Assembly: GCF_022014595.1 (NCBI RefSeq)
Contig: NZ_CP091740.1
Coordinates: forward strand, 124,001-188,000
Direction of reading: 5' to 3'
DNA: 64,000 nt
From: Solitalea lacus
GTDB taxonomy: Bacteria > Bacteroidota > Bacteroidia > Sphingobacteriales > Sphingobacteriaceae
Shown: one piece after another, positions 62,447 through 64,000 of the stretch
Numbering within the stretch: the first letter of the stretch is position 1
Layout: every line of letters begins with the position of its first letter
Translations under genes and position numbers: made by a program
Notes under the pieces: generated by a model
What the model saw: the letters and a program-made list of their open reading frames with translations, nothing else
What the model was told of the DNA's origin: nothing
Database searches by the model: none

Positions 62447-63787
62447 TTAAATTTCCGGCTCTCCTGGCTCCATGCTTAACATTACAATTCGAACAGATTC
62501 AATCATTCGATTTGATTTCTTAAGAATGGTAAAATTATAGCCATATGCATCCATACTGTCACCAACATCAGGAATACGTTCGAAAATAACATTCATCAAT
62601 CCTGCAACAGAATCATAATCATCATCTTCAGGAAGTTCAGATGGCAGGAATTCATTTACATCTGTAATAGGGGCAGATGCATTGACAATCCATTCATTAT
62701 CAGCAACTTCTTCCACAACAGGGGCTTCTTCATCGTACTCATCTTGTATCTCCCCAACCAATTCTTCAACTATATCTTCAAGAGTTACCATGCCGGCAGT
62801 CCCTCCAAATTCGTCAAGTACTATGGCCATAATAGGCTTCCGCTGCTGACGAAGTTCGGTTAGCAAATCACTGATCTTCTTTGATTCAGGAGTATATAAT
62901 GGCTCTCGAAGCATCTCTTTTAAAACGATAGATTGCTTGTTTGCAACACGAGCCAAAATATCCTTTGCATGCAAAATACCGATAATGTTATCGATAGTCT
63001 TATCATACACAGGAATTCGTGTATACCCTTCATGAACTATCGTTTTTATAACATCATCAGGAGCTGTATTAATATCGATAGCTGCAATTTGCGTACGTGG
63101 AATCATAATGTTCTTCACAATACGCTCTTGAAAATCAAACACATTTTGAATTAAATCGTGCTCAGATTCTTCAAGTGCCCCACTCTGTTTGCCTTGTTCC
63201 AAAATTAGCTGCAACTCTTCCGAACTATGTGCTTCATGCCCATGAGCAGGTTCTATACCCACAGCTTTAAGAATAAGGTTAGCCATGCCGTTCAACAACC
63301 AAATAAATGGTCTAAATACTAAATAAAAGAAATGCAAAGGATAAGCTATTCCAATGGTGGTTGAAATCGGCCGTTGAATGGCGAATGACTTTGGAGCCAA
63401 CTCACCGAAAACAATATGCAAAATGGTAATTACCGTAAAGGCTATTGATGCAGCAATGGTATGACTTACAAGTTCAGGATTAGTCAGCTGAACATTAAGC
63501 AAATCAAATAAATTAATAATCAAGGCAGAAACAGTCCGTTCACCAAACCAACCTAAACCAAGACTGGCTAAGGTGATGCCTAACTGTGTGGCAGCAAGAT
63601 ATCCATCAAGATGCCTGACAATGTGTTTGGCCATTTTAGCAGCAGCGCTGCCTTCTTTGGCCTTAAGGTCAATTTGTGAAGAACGGACTTTCACAATTGC
63701 AAACTCTGCTGCAACGAAAAATCCGTTCAGAAATACTAAAAATAGAATAAGAAAAATATCGAAAACCGTGACGGAATCTGTTGCCAT
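62447..63787 (-). CDS. HlyC/CorC (CNNM)-family membrane protein with CBS domains, 446 aa
   Basis: Domains in order: a DUF21 transmembrane region (about 1-195; VFDIFLILFLVFLNGFFVAA, LAATQLGITLASLGLGWFGE), two CBS domains (about 215-335; NIMIPRTQIAAIDINTAPDD, MAIVLDEFGGTAGMVTLEDI) and a C-terminal CorC_HlyC domain (about 355-440; EWIVNASAPITDVNEFLP). The family is linked to divalent cation (Mg/Co) transport or homeostasis; the CBS domains bind nucleotides. I do not assign gldE, because the sequence is closer to the general family. It begins 5 bases after the pyrophosphatase stop, so both are in one operon. Confidence 0.93.
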   Translation of the reverse strand: MATDSVTVFDIFLILFLVFLNGFFVAAEFAIVKVRSSQIDLKAKEGSAAAKMAKHIVRHLDGYLAATQLGITLASLGLGWFGERTVSALIINLFDLLNVQLTNPELVSHTIAASIAFTVITILHIVFGELAPKSFAIQRPISTTIGIAYPLHFFYLVFRPFIWLLNGMANLILKAVGIEPAHGHEAHSSEELQLILEQGKQSGALEESEHDLIQNVFDFQERIVKNIMIPRTQIAAIDINTAPDDVIKTIVHEGYTRIPVYDKTIDNIIGILHAKDILARVANKQSIVLKEMLREPLYTPESKKISDLLTELRQQRKPIMAIVLDEFGGTAGMVTLEDIVEELVGEIQDEYDEEAPVVEEVADNEWIVNASAPITDVNEFLPSELPEDDDYDSVAGLMNVIFERIPDVGDSMDAYGYNFTILKKSNRMIESVRIVMLSMEPGEPEI

Positions 63788-63792
63788 ATAGC

Positions 63793-64000
63793 TTAGTTCT
63801 TATTCCTGAATGTCTTATCGTAAAGCTCTATTGCCTCATTAATCACTTTATAAGCATAACGCTTACCTAAAAAATGCTCTACTTTAACGTCTTTGTGTTC
63901 TAATGCCTTATAATCTGAGAAGAAACGCGCAATCTCTTTTTCAGTATGCGGAGGCAGTTCAGATAAATCATTGATGTGATTTACAGACATATCATTATTG
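63793..64000 (-). CDS. ppa: Inorganic pyrophosphatase, C-terminal part (gene continues beyond window)
   Basis: On the minus strand the frame is open from the window edge to the stop at 63793. It encodes about 69 residues with the C-terminal signature of family I pyrophosphatases: HINDLSELPPHTEKEIARFF, SDYKALEHKDVKVEHFLGKR and YKVINEAIELYDKTF. The first in-window Met is not the true start, since the codons before it continue the frame (NND). It is a soluble enzyme that hydrolyses PPi. The catalytic Asp residues lie in the missing part. Confidence 0.88.
   Translation of the reverse strand, partial: NNDMSVNHINDLSELPPHTEKEIARFFSDYKALEHKDVKVEHFLGKRYAYKVINEAIELYDKTFRNKN

Noticed and set aside
62447-63787. 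gldE (gliding motility protein)
   Set aside because: The DUF21-CBS-CorC layout fits, but no gld or spr gene is nearby and the sequence looks like the general CorC family.

Overview
This 64 kb window is a chromosomal segment of a Bacteroidota bacterium, probably order Sphingobacteriales (Pedobacter- or Solitalea-like; inferred from gene style, not proven). The evidence is the low G+C content, six SusC-type TonB-dependent transporters each paired with a SusD-type lipoprotein, a FecI/FecR pair, MK(K)-type signal peptides, weak Shine-Dalgarno sites and several TAnnTTTG-like -7 boxes.

Layout. 0-2.2 kb (+): the tail of a GlxA/AraC-type regulator, a small HMA-like protein, a short-chain dehydrogenase lacking the catalytic Tyr/Lys, and a degenerate 2H-phosphoesterase-like protein. 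2.4-7.4 kb (+): a self-contained susC-susD pair. 7.45-8.0 kb: a repeat-bearing non-coding stretch. 8.0-24.7 kb (-): an ECF sigma factor and FecR anti-sigma, then a long gene run: STN-domain susC, susD, DUF4843 lipoprotein, PKD-like lipoprotein, three tandem TlpA-type thiol-disulfide proteins, a two-domain trypsin/PDZ protein and a thioredoxin/TPR protein. 24.9-25.0 kb: two arginine tRNAs. 25.3-27.6 kb (-): a TonB-dependent receptor. 28-31.3 kb: metG and a divergent LD-carboxypeptidase. 31.3-54.3 kb (-): four successive susCD cassettes; three carry a Lipid_bd-type lipoprotein, one also an Ig-like lipoprotein, and gene relics lie between cassettes. 54.7-57.6 kb (+): PadR regulator, PspC-domain membrane protein, small secreted protein. 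57.6-64 kb (-): M14 carboxypeptidase, biotin carrier protein, DUF4159 protein, rsmE, a CBS/CorC-type membrane protein and the 3' end of inorganic pyrophosphatase.

How the genes work together. The 8-24.7 kb block looks like a trans-envelope signalling and uptake system. The SusC STN domain should report substrate binding to FecR, which releases the ECF sigma factor. The SusCD pair and its two accessory lipoproteins would capture the substrate at the surface. The periplasmic protease and four thioredoxin-fold proteins suggest a cysteine-containing peptide or protein as substrate, or redox maintenance of the complex. That last step is inference. It is my best candidate for an under-described system. 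The 31-54 kb array has no sigma/anti-sigma genes and no carbohydrate-active enzymes. It looks like a transporter family expanding by tandem duplication, recombination and decay; a truncated lipoprotein tail with compensating frameshifts and a stop-riddled susC start are visible between cassettes.

Limits: all identifications come from reading motifs and gene order. No database search was run.
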